Source: Augochlora pura (taxonomy: Eukaryota; Arthropoda; Insecta; Hymenoptera; Halictidae). From it: a DNA stretch of 64,000 nucleotides. The stretch lies in assembly GCF_028453695.1 (NCBI RefSeq), contig NC_135772.1:9548001-9612000 (forward strand). Direction: 5' to 3'. The position numbers and the translations under genes were made by a program. This document shows, one piece after another, positions 24,801 through 36,800 of this stretch; position 1 is the first letter of the stretch; every line of letters starts with the position of its first letter. The notes under the pieces were generated by a model. It worked only from the letters and a program-made list of their open reading frames with translations. It did not search any database and was not told where the DNA came from.

Positions 24801-27800
24801 ATCATTATTTTATATCAATAGATTAATATTAAAAATCTGTATCATCAATTAAACTTGTCGAAGTACGGCAAAGGTGTTAACACTATTTCTACCGAAGGTG
24901 TTCAAAGATATCTTTAAACAATTTTTAGTACAAATTACTTCCTGTGTTCTATTTTTTTCTATGTAATCATTTCTCGCTGAAGTCATCACAATATTAATTT
25001 TCTAAATTGTATAATACAAAATATCGGTAAAAATAGTGTTAACGCTATTTTTGGTTTCCCATCCTTTTTGAAAAATTTCTGTTCTGTATTTACGCCCACG
25101 TACTTTCGCATTCCCTTAGAACAGTGCACGATTGTTCTTTCCTCGTTAGACCCGTATTTCCTATCTTCTTCGTTGCTTACTCCTCACCTGTATCCCACAT
25201 CGTCGTCTGGCTATTGTTCTCCGGGAAGAAAGTCATTCAAAAATCGTCAATCTGTTTGCAAACAGAGCAAATGCAGCAGGCGGTTGTGTGGCCAAATTAC
25301 TCGAATCACAATAGCGGAAACGTTGCGCCGCCGCCCCTTTTGCTTCCACCGCCTCCGCCGCCACCGCCGCCGCCGCCGTCTCTTCAACTTTTGAGCGACA
25401 TTGGCGGGGCAAGGTTGGTTCTCACTGAAAGCAAGAGAAAGCAACAGAGCACTCTACCTATTGTCAAGATAGAAGCCGACTGTAGTAACAGTCCCACCAC
25501 TATAATCAGTGAGTACTACGTTTTTCCTTTCTCCTCGTATCGTAAGCACATTTTACACACAACGCGCGACAAAGGTGTGCGGCTTGTGGTAAAATTAGCT
25601 CCGTCACGGATCTAGAATCCCCGAAGGTGTCTATAGTCTGTTAGTTGCATACGCTATACTTTATAGACGTTTATATTAGGTTGGTGCATATGAAATGTCG
25701 GATTTCCTTTGCACGTGAACGTTGTCTCTCTGTTTTCGTTATGCTTTTTGTTTTCGGCATAATCTCGTTTATAGTCGTATCGTCTATCGCCAGAGTCACA
25801 TTTCAACGGAGAAGATTTTGTCAAAAGCGTTCCATTTTGTTATTTATTTTGAATCTCGTCTCGGTCGCATACGCCGTACAAAATAATTGCGAAAAGAAAT
25901 TAATTGAAAGATTCAATTTTGCAGCACCCAGTTTATACGTCGCATCTTTCGCCAATCGACTTTCACTTGTTTAAACATTGAGAACAGGGCTAAACAGTAT
26001 GAAAATAAGGGCAGTCTGAAAAATTTCATATCAGAGTTTATCGATTCCAAAGATCAGAATTTCTTTAAGATAGCCATCTGTGCATTAAAATCTTATTGGT
26101 CAAAGTATATCGAAGCAAATGGGTCATATTTTAATTAAATAAACAGCTATTGGAAAAAGATATGCAATGTTAGATATATACTTAAAATTCCGACATTTCA
26201 TATGCATTTCATGCATCAACCTAATAATTAGCTAACGTACCAAATGTTTCGTCGTAGTTATCTAGTAAGAACAATGATGTTAGAAAGGCGTGAATATAAT
26301 CATTCAACGTCAACATCAATGACATTTTCAGTATGTATATGAGCTACCGAAATCTACATATGCATTTTTTAACTTTTCGCTATATGCTCAAATAAAAAAG
26401 TTAAAAAACGTGGGTTCTTTTATCTTTATTGTCAGTCCAAGTAATTTTCCAAGTAATAATACGTTAATCATTGTAGATTCAACTAACTAGTTCCTCTAAC
26501 ATCTCCGAAAAAATCAAGTTGTTTAGTACAGTTTTAAAATGATTTCAGGAGGTATCCGAATATTATTAGGGTGTCCTATAAGTTTCTTCCCTTTTTTTTA
26601 TGTGAAACGAATACACGATATTTATAGTTTAAGGTGGATTTATTATGTCATATATGAACCGTTCTGTTCTATAACCTCCTTCCATCTCTCAGGAAGCTTC
26701 ATTATGCTCTCTTTCCAAAACTGTTGAAGCTTATTTGCAAAATATTCATTTAGGTGCGTTTTTAATTCGCTTATGGATTTCAAAGATTTACCACGGGGAG
26801 AATTTTTTAAGGAGAGGAAAAAATGATAATTGGATGGAGTAAGGTCTGGGGTTAGGAAGATGAGGTAGAACGTCCCAATCAAACTGTAATAATTTTTGCC
26901 TTACGGGCAACACAACATGCGGTCTTGCGTTGTCGCGATGGATAACGACGCCTCATCGGTTCGCCAATTCTGGCGGTTTTTCTGCTATGGCGGCTTTTAA
27001 TTGATCCAGTTGATTGCAATATTTGTCAGTATTGATCGTATCACCTTGAGGAAGGAGCTCGTAGTACACTACACCTTTCCAGTCCCACCAAATGCACAAC
27101 AGAATCTTCTTCGGATGAAGTCCAGGCTTCGCAACAGTTGAAGGTCTATTTTCCTTAGACCAAGTTCGTTTTCGATGCACATTTTGGTAAAAAATCCAAG
27201 TCTCGTTTCCAGTGACAAGCCTCTTTTTTAGAAAGGATCCCTTTCATGTCGCTAGAGAAACACATCGCACGTAGAGGCGCGGTTCATATAGCCGGTCTCC
27301 GTCAATAGGTGTGGAACCCAAACTTCACATCGATTCGCATATCCCATCTTGATTAAATGATTAGGAACCGTTGTCTTGGGAATATTAGTGGCATCTAATA
27401 TCTCACGCACACTATATCGCGGATTTTCAGTGAGCACAGTCTCGATAATGTCCGTATCCGTCGTTGCTGGGCGGTCGCTGCGGTCTTCATCTTTCAACTC
27501 GAAATTGCCAGCTCTAAATTTTTTAAACCGATTGCGGACGGTTCTAATAATCGTAGTACCGCTCCCGTAAACGGTGCAAATCTCGTCCGCAGTGTCCTTT
27601 GGACTATAGCCTTTTTTAAAGCAATGAAGCATAACATGCCGCAAATGCTTCTTTTGGCTCTCCATATTGAACGGTGCAGAAAAATTTTTAAAAGAGACTT
27701 TGTCACCAATGAAACGTACTTTGGAAGAGCTCTGGGACGACTGAAACCGATGCCATAAACGGCAAAGTGATAAGTCTGCATTTTTATATAAACACAGCCA

Positions 27801-30800
27801 CTTAGAGTCACTCATAGCGTGGCGCGGAAGAAACTTATGGGACAACCTAATATGTTATAAATCTTAGTGTTAAAAGTCGTCGAACAATTTGCTGGTTTCG
27901 AAATAACGACCCAGTGACCTCCAGATAACATTCGAATCGTAAATTCTGCAGCATCGACGGAGTCCACGAAGGCATTACAGACCGTGACTTCGATGGCCGG
28001 CGCGATCATGCCGGATGCACCTCTGGTGACCACGTTGCACTACTACCCTCATGCACCGGCGTTGGTCCAGATCAGCCAGGCGGAGCCGACGCATTGTAGA
28101 TCACAGGTAGGTGGATGTTTCCCTGGTCTAACCGTCGCGACGTCGATCGCCTCGTCGATCGTATCGATCCGATCATCGTCGCCTCGATTTCACCACTCTT
28201 CACCCCTGTCGATAATATAAAAAGCAAACGATGCGAACGAAGAGGAGGAACGACAGTAATTATGCCAAGCCCAGAGCGCGCGGCCCAGCCGTTCGCATAA
28301 TGCGGAAACGTTGTGGCACATTGTATTAACTATGCGCAAAGCGATTTGCATCGCTATCTGCATCGCTATCTGCATAGATATTACGAACCGGCTCCGCTGT
28401 AGACCCCTCGATGCCTCTCTGACGTTCAACATTCGCTGTCGGCATTCTTTTCTCTCCGTCTCTCTCTCTTTCCGTTCACCGCGTTCTCATTGATTCTCGC
28501 CTGTTCTCGCTTCCTTCGGCTTTTCTTTTGTTCCCTCTCTCCCGCGTTTACCCCCCCCCCCCCCCTCCCCCCGGTCGCAACCCTTAGCAACTTGTTGCGA
28601 TTCGGCACGGACACGGTCGCGACGCGTCGTGGTGCTTCCTCCCCCCCGCCCCCCTACCGGCCAACTTTTAAGCTCTTCGTTCTGCGCGCTTGTTTTTTCG
28701 GTGATTTAACGAATTACGATACGCGTCCGTCCCATTAGCCTTCGACTGTAAACGTAATAAATGTTTTCAGTGTGTTTTGGTAACGTATCACTTTACCGGC
28801 CGATAGCCTATAAATCGACTTTTACCCCCAATTAATAGCCTGTGAATCGGTTATCATAGTAACCAATAATTTAACACCTATTATTGATATAGTAAATGTG
28901 CTAGACTGTACCATCGTAAGCTTCAATATTATTAGACATTTCTTTTAGATATTAGATTTCTTTCGCAATTAATAAAATGAATAAAATCAGAGTAGAGACG
29001 AAAATGTAACATTGAAATTTTTACGATCGGTCGGTAAAGTGGTATCTTGAGTTCTGTTAACTCCAGAATTACAGCACCCTTAACTGGGCTAATGTGTGTT
29101 GGTTTATAACAGTGACAAGACTGATTTTACTTAAACTTCCAATGATTTCCATTATAGCAGAGGGAAGTTGCCAATACTGTACTAGTTTCCTAAATAGTAC
29201 TGTAATTAAAATACGCTTAAAATTGAATTGTAGTGGCAATTAATAACATCTTTTATAATCTCAGTCAATCATAGTATTTAACATCTTATAAGGCACAAGA
29301 ACATGTTCCTGTGCTGTTCCTACAATTTCTATATAACAGGTAAAATCGATGTTAAATTTTATCACCGTTAAATACGCATTTATCTATTTTAGTAATAGTA
29401 CGATCGTATTTATTTGTATGATAATATTAAGCTTAGATTATACGTGTAATACTTATGAGAATGCTAAAAGCACATTTGAATTTATTTTGAGATTAGATAA
29501 TTACGTTTGTTTTGAAGCAACGAGCAATTTGTTTAAATTGTACTGTTCCGAAGTTTCCTAAATCGCACTGATATCGGTCAACGAAGAAGACTGACTTTGC
29601 AATTTATGTGAACAAGTTCGTTTCGAGAACATGATACAACGTTTGTAATGCTTAACCCTTTGCGGTCGAATGGCGACTCTCAGTCGCATCTAAAAATTAT
29701 CATGCCACGTTTGAAAATAATCTTTATCAAATTTACTAATATTTAAAAAATTGTTAAGACCTATTATCTGTTACATAAGTCATGAAATTCAATTTTATAA
29801 TGTATAAAATGCTTCAGGTTATATAAAATGGAAACACTGTAAGTTTGAAGAAATATTTTGGATTTCCAGTTAAAATGGCTCCGACTGCAAAGGGTTAATT
29901 CAGTACACGAAGCATGTGCAAGCGTATCAAAGAACACCGAACTTTATTGTTGTCCTCAATGTGTTTGATTTTTGCTTAGCATTCGTTTCTTTAATCATAT
30001 TCTTTAGCCATCTCGTGTTACTCTAAACAATTACTTTTATAAATAAGATTACCAGTTTTACAGGTCTTTTTTTTTTAAATTTGCTTAAGTAGTACTAACA
30101 TGGCAACTCTTCCCTATATGCTTGTGGAAAGAAGCTTGTCGAAAATTGTCTTCGGCATTCGTGCGGTTTTAATTTCGGCATAAATTGATCGCACGATAAT
30201 CAACAAACGATTCTAACAGCCACAGATATTTTAACTTCGAACATCGTTTGTTATCAAATAAAAATTGCCTACATCCCGAAAATGTCGACTCTCCGGCACG
30301 CCGGAAAGTTGTCTGCTCGCCGTCGCTTTCTCGCCCAAGTACTAACTTGGTTGGCGGTGGGCGTCGCTCGAGCATTCCGAATTTCATTCCCGAATATCCT
30401 GCGCGTAGCAGCGAAATTCGTTTTTGTCGAAGGCAACCTCGCCCGTCTCCTGCCTGACGCCGCCGCCGGAAGTGACGACGATCCACGCGATCGAGCCGTC
30501 GGAAGTGGTGCCGGCGATCGTCGGAGTCCAGGACGCCTCGAACCAAACGGACGCGCCGGAATCGGAAGATCCGGAACCAGCAGCGCCGCCTCCGGCGTTG
30601 CCAGCGGTCGAGGCCGCTCCGTGCGTGAAACAGGAGCAAAGTAACGTAACGAGCCCTTGCCAGGTACTGAATCCGACCAATTTATCAGCGACGGCTTCCA
30701 ATCTGACGAACTTAGCGAATTTCGAGGTGGTGGCGCCCGCGCCTGACAAAGTCTGCAACGTGGTACGAATCACGACCACGACCACGACCACCGTCAACCC

Positions 30801-33800
30801 AACCGTTTGCAATTTTGTTGGCAAGGTGGATAAAGGGGATACCACTGTCATTAATATGATCGATTGCCCGAAATACTCGGTCACGAAGGAGTGCAGTAGC
30901 GTCACCGCCATTGACAGAACAATAGAGCACGTGGTCAGGCATACGGATAGACCGCGGGAGGATCGAGCTCCCGAAGACGACGAGGACGATGAAGAGGACG
31001 AGCTGTCTTGCAGGGATATCAGGAGCGGCACGAGAATCATCGAAATCACCGAGGAGAACTGCGACAGCTTCCACGAGAACCTCGAATTCTTCGGCAGGAG
31101 GAGGGATCATCATTCGTTGGATCGTCACAAGGAGAGGAAGAGGAGTTACGCGGCGGAATCCACCGTCGGCGAGCAAGACGGCGAAGAGGAAACCAAGACC
31201 ATTGAAAAATTCGAGGTGAGTGTTCTTCCTTCTCAACTTTTTCGACTGTTTGAATTTAGCACAGTGGTCTGAGAAGCGGTATTTTCTTTAAAAAATTCAA
31301 CTTCGAAACTTTCATATTCTTCTTGAAACATCAAAATCCAGGATATTAACAACCTTGTACAATGCTGCGAAAATATTCAGATGCAAATAATTCTTATAAT
31401 TTTATACACACAAGCACTTGTAGGCCAACTGTAGATGCGTGTCAAGATCATTTTTCAGCCTATGTAGGAAGAATGTTAGGTTTTTAATTATTTTAACATT
31501 AACAAGACTTATAGAAGAATTTTAGAAATGTTGTTGTTAAAGGATAAAGGGGATAATGACAGTGGAAGAATGTTAGGTTTTTAATTATTTTAACATTAAC
31601 AAGACTTATAGAAGAATTTTAGAAATGTTGTTGTTAAATATATTTTTCAAAAAGTTGGCCAGTATCCACTTTTCTACATATTAGGGTATAAAAACTTTCG
31701 AAAAGACGTTCATACAATGCTGGTCACCTCGATCTTTTAAATTTGCAATAATGCATGCTGCACACGGTGCAGTTGTCATTACATTTACATATTATTTCTG
31801 GAGAAAATATTGCTATAATTAACGACAACGATTTTAGATCTTTTGTAAATTGTCGCCATCATCACGCAAACCTTGGAATTCATAAATGCTGGGATCCGCC
31901 CTATATTTTTGATTTGTTGTCGGATCGTCTGACGCATATCTCCATTTCAATAATACACTATATAACTCATATTGTATTATATTATAAAGTACAATCACAT
32001 TGTACATCTAATAGGGTGTCCCCTAAGTTTCTTCTTCATTTTTTTTATGCGAAATCGATAGACGATATTTGTTGTTTGAGGTTGATTTATTGGGATATAT
32101 ATATAAACTATTCTGCACTGTTAGGCTTTTATTAGGGTGTCCATTAAGTTTCTTCCTTATTTCGGATGAGGAATCAATAGACGATATTTCTTGTTTAACC
32201 CTTTGCACTCCAGTTGCGACTCTGAGGCGCCACTAGAAATTGTTATACTATTTTTGAAAATAACTGTAATAGCATCAGACTCGTTTATATTCACAGATTG
32301 TTAAAACAAGTACTGTACTTGTTAATGAGCGCAATTTCATATGCATAAATCGCAATAAGTCATATCAAATAGAAATAAAGGGGATCAGAAAATATATTTA
32401 AAATGTAATGAAAATAGTTTTGAGTATAAGGGGTTAAGGATGATTTATTGTATTGGATATAAACCTTCTTCTATCTCTCAGGAAGCCTCCTTACTCGCGC
32501 ACACTATATCGCGGAAAGAACTTATGGGACACCCTAATATATGCAACCAACGAAACAAATGTTATCAAACGGCACTATCATTGAAGTCGTAGAAATGCTG
32601 AAAACGTAGATTGTTTACCATGCGGGATGCAGAATTGCAATTAACCGTGACGTGGATTGTTTTGATCAAATCAGTTCAAATAATGAATTGTATCAAAGTT
32701 TTTCCAGCTTGAATTTATTTTATTGAAGGGATATGTTTGAAATTGGCAAATTTGATTGATCTGAAAACTAGATGAATCGAAAAATCCAAAAAATGAAAAT
32801 TTCTACATGGAAGTCACGCTACATATGAAATAGAAATATGTTTATATGAGTATAGGACTGTCTATTTGCCTATTTAACTTTTTATGTTTCTATATTTAAC
32901 AAAAGTGATGTGAGGATTCATAATAGTATAATATGATCAAATTATTATCTAATCTATAATATACAATATACAATATACAGTATACAATATATAATATATA
33001 ATATATAAATATTAGAAAATAAGTGGACGTCTTAAAGCAATTTCATAAATCATTGACTGATGTAATTTAAAGTTGAAAGTGTCCCATAGATTAAAACATT
33101 TCAAAGTACAAACTTCGTTTTCAGTTCTAATTTGAATGTTCAGTGACTTACCGTTTGCGTATAGTTTCGATCGAAATATCAACTTCAATGTTATATATGT
33201 TTATATAGATTAATATATATATATATGTAAACTCTCCCTTTCTCTCTCTTTCTACATATACATATATTTATATACGTATAGCTCATAATATACATATATA
33301 AATAATATACAGAATCATAATATACATAATAAAAGCTCACTCACGTACAATATGTATAAAATGAAAATTTGACCTGCTTGTATATCGAAAGTGAAAATTC
33401 ACACATTATTTCTAATAACAATTTTGTGTTTATAATACATTGAGTGCGAAAATAAATTCTGTTTAATTTGAGAGTAAAATCACAATTTGGTTAAACGACT
33501 GTAGGAGTTCGATCATTCTAATTTTTTTAACAGCTAGATTAAATTATCAACTGTTTGCATTGAGTGCGAAGATAAATTCTTTTTAATATCAGAGTAAAAT
33601 CAAAATTTGGTTAAACGACTGTAGGAGTTCGCTAATTCCAAATTTTTTAAAAGCTACATTAAATTAACAAGTATTTACATTGAGTTTTTATCTGTTTATG
33701 ATGTAAAAATAACGTGAAAGAATATTGCCTGCTTGAGAATCGGGGTGAATTCTATGATGGAAGATTTTAATATTAAACATTTTATTATAATATAATAACA

Positions 33801-36800
33801 GTAAACTCATTTCTTGATAGTCGATGCAAAGTGCATATCAGCCGTCGCAAAACCAATCACTTGTCATCTTCTAGACTGAAGTACCCAAAGCGGAAGAAGC
33901 AACGGCAACAGAGCACACGAACGCCAGCTTCGTGCCGACAGAACTAGCGGACGACTACCAGAAACAAGCGGAAGAGTCTAGCGACTCGAAGATCCCGTTC
34001 GACGCGAACTGCGACAGTTGTGGAAAGGTCGAGGACGATCATCCGATCCACCCATCGGTCGCTCGTCCGCAAATTTCGGTGAAATCGTTCGACATGCCGA
34101 ACATCGACTGCGACGAACAGGAGATCGAGAAGGTTGTGGTGAAGCAGGAGGCCGAAGAATCCTCGTACGACGAGTACGCGTACAACTGCGAGGCCGCGTC
34201 GCTGGAAAAACCGAAGAGGCACTCGTTGGAGAAGTCGCACCCCGGTATCGAGAACGTGGTGGAGAAGCTGAAGAAGAACGCGGCGGCGGCTCTGCAAGAA
34301 GCAGCACCCCAGAGAATGGAGGAGAACGCGGCGGAGAAACCCGGCGAGAACCCAACCGCGCAGAGACATCTCGAGACAACACCGCGAAAATTGGAGAACG
34401 GCTTGAAGAAGCACATCCTGAGGTCTTGCGAGAACGTGCAGTTCGAGAGTCACGAAATCCCCAAAGAGTCGGTGGAACCTCAACCGGAGATGAACGGTTC
34501 GGCCATCGAAACGCAACAAGGCCATTTCAGGTGCTCCGAGGTGGCGGAAAACGCGACGTCCATGAACAAACTCATCCTGTCCAGGGAGTTCTTCTTGAAC
34601 GACAATAACAACGACACGAGGAGCAACAACAACAACATCAAGCATACCAACGGCAGTGAGCCGGTCGTGAAGAAGGAGCAAGCCTCCTCTGTCGACGTCT
34701 GTGGGCTGGAGGAGGTAAATTGTTTCGAGAACGACGTCTTGACACCGAAAAAGCACCGCAGGATCTCCGAGGATGCTTACGACCAACCGTCTAACCAAGC
34801 TGCGAAGCCTAGAGTGAACCCTAAGCCGAGACTCGCGGTCGACATCAGCGGGCTGGAGCTGCTCTCGAACAGTATCGAGCAGCTGGAGCACCTGAAACCG
34901 GACAATCAGAACGCCGCCGCGACGGACGAACTTGAAAGATCGCCTGTTCGGGCGAAATTGATTTCTCCTCTAGGCGAGAACAACAACAACAACAACAACA
35001 ATGTAGACAGTCCGTTAGGTCTGCTATGCGCACTCGCAGAGCAGAGGTTCATGGAGGAAGTGGGGGACAAGGTGCCCCGAAAGTTGAACCTCGAGAGCTC
35101 CGAGGAGATATCGCGGGCTGGCAGGTTGCTGTTGAACTTGGGCAGGATTAATCATCATGGGGACGACGGAGGACCCACTGTTGAGAAAAGGAAGTACATG
35201 CAGGCGAACGTAGAGACCAATCAAAGCTCTAAAAGGTTCAAGTGCGATGCCGAGTTCGAAAACAGAGAGGCAAAATCTAATGTCAGCTACAACAACGTCG
35301 GCGGCGAGCAGCGTGTAGAGAGTTTAGAGGACGAGGTGATTTTCAGGGCGAAGGAGAAAACCAAGAGGAACATTGACTTCTCCGAGGCAAGCGGGGCTGT
35401 AGTCCAAGACGACGAGCCAGCGGTTAAGAACAAACCTGTGAACAGGAATGGCTCGTACAAAAACTCTGATTACGAGAGAAGCGAGGCTTTCGAGCAATTC
35501 GATCTCCCATACGAGCGATATCAGACGAACGGCGTGTACTGTCAGAGGGAGAATATCAGAGACATCATGTCCGACTCTGACATCGAGTCGTACAGTCACA
35601 AAGAAGCTGCGGAGGATGCTGACGAGATGGATATCGGCAACAGGGAAATAAGCAGAAGATTTTCCGCTGGAGAATACCGCGACTGCCACGATTACAGGAA
35701 CCTGCAAGCTAAATTGGACGCGAAGAGGTTCATCGCTCGAAAGGGTCACGTCGACAGCGACGGGGACTGGCCGAATATGGACGCCATGGAACTGGACATG
35801 AGGGTCCGGCTGGCGGATATCCAAAGGCAGTACAGGGAGAAGCAGAAGGAGCTGTCGAAACTAACCCCGAAGAAGGAGGAAAAGAAGAGTCCTGGCAGAC
35901 CGCGGAAGAAGAGTCATTCTTCAAGGTGAATACCTTCGTTACTTATCATTTATACTTCTTTGTGTTTAGAATCTATTTGATCAATCGTTTAATCCTCGTT
36001 CATTCTTCAATATGAAGCTATTGTTATGTTTCAGATTATATTATTTTCCTATTTATAGGAAAATTAATTTGAAATTTTAAGACTTTTATTTTTTTAAATG
36101 AAGTGTGTTAAAATGTCTTGTCTCTTAATTTGTCACATTTCAAGATATTTAAAAGTATTTGGAACATCACGTGACTTCTACCATTTAAGCGAAGCTAGAC
36201 TAATCTGAATTAAATGTAGTTCCGTTTATTTGTTTTCACTCATTTAAAAATGATTTCATTAATTTGAAGCTTCTTAAATATTATCATTATTATCAATGGA
36301 AAAACATGTGAAGAAGTAACAATATTTATTACAAAAAAAAGTGTTACTTCAGTTTTACATGTACATACATATGAATTTCGCGGGCAAGGGAAAACATATC
36401 ATCATTTTTTCGTGAAAAAAGTATTTAGAAGCTATAGGGAGCTTGAAACTAATACTTTTTAAGAATTTCGAATGAACACGAGCGATAACGAATGAAGCGG
36501 AAACTTGAACGATGAGCAACAGTGATGGACGGGATTAATATAATATTCACTTTGCTATATGCCGCAGATTGTCAACAATAATAAAAGACAGGGCAAAAAT
36601 ATTAAAAAGGCAGTCAGTCAGTTTGGCACGTTGTTTCTTCCTATGTGAAAAATGTGAAGAAAACATTGCACAGATATGTTTTTCTTCATTCTCGATAAAT
36701 ATTTAATAAAATTGTTTGTCCCTTATTATGTTGAGTTTGTTGCGATATTTTAACAATCGAAGAAAACATTAAATTGGAAACATGAAGGCTGGATGAGAAT

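Larger units (their letters stand above)
28107..30411. other. intron between wge exons 6 and 7
   Basis: It starts with CpG-rich sequence, including a C tract at 28551-28572. It then holds the CACTTTACC-ended element (28789-29041) and a TTAA element (29652-29898). The rest is AT-rich without recognised features. Confidence 0.45.
31216..33874. other. intron between wge exons 7 and 8
   Basis: Contains a 75-base direct duplication (31467-31638), mariner remnants (32011-32537), TA/CA-rich simple sequence (about 32935-33010 and 33180-33350) and a 120-base tandem repeat (33438-33690). Otherwise AT-rich and featureless. Confidence 0.5.

Noticed and set aside
25124..25265. Extending wge exon 5 upstream along its open frame
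   Set aside because: The extra peptide is hydrophobic and unlike the exon, while AAACAG at 25265 gives the phase needed to join exon 4.
28551..28572. C-rich tract as an i-motif or G-quadruplex regulator
   Set aside because: It is a plain homopolymer interrupted once, so slippage is the simpler explanation.
30384..31236. Long minus-strand frames of 221 and 174 residues
   Set aside because: They are shadows of wge exon 7, whose frame carries the recognisable acidic and sumoylation-type motifs and proper splice sites.
33944..34891. Minus-strand frame of 315 residues
   Set aside because: It is opposite the large wge exon 8. Its composition is what the complement of Glu/Lys-rich codons gives, and no domain is visible.
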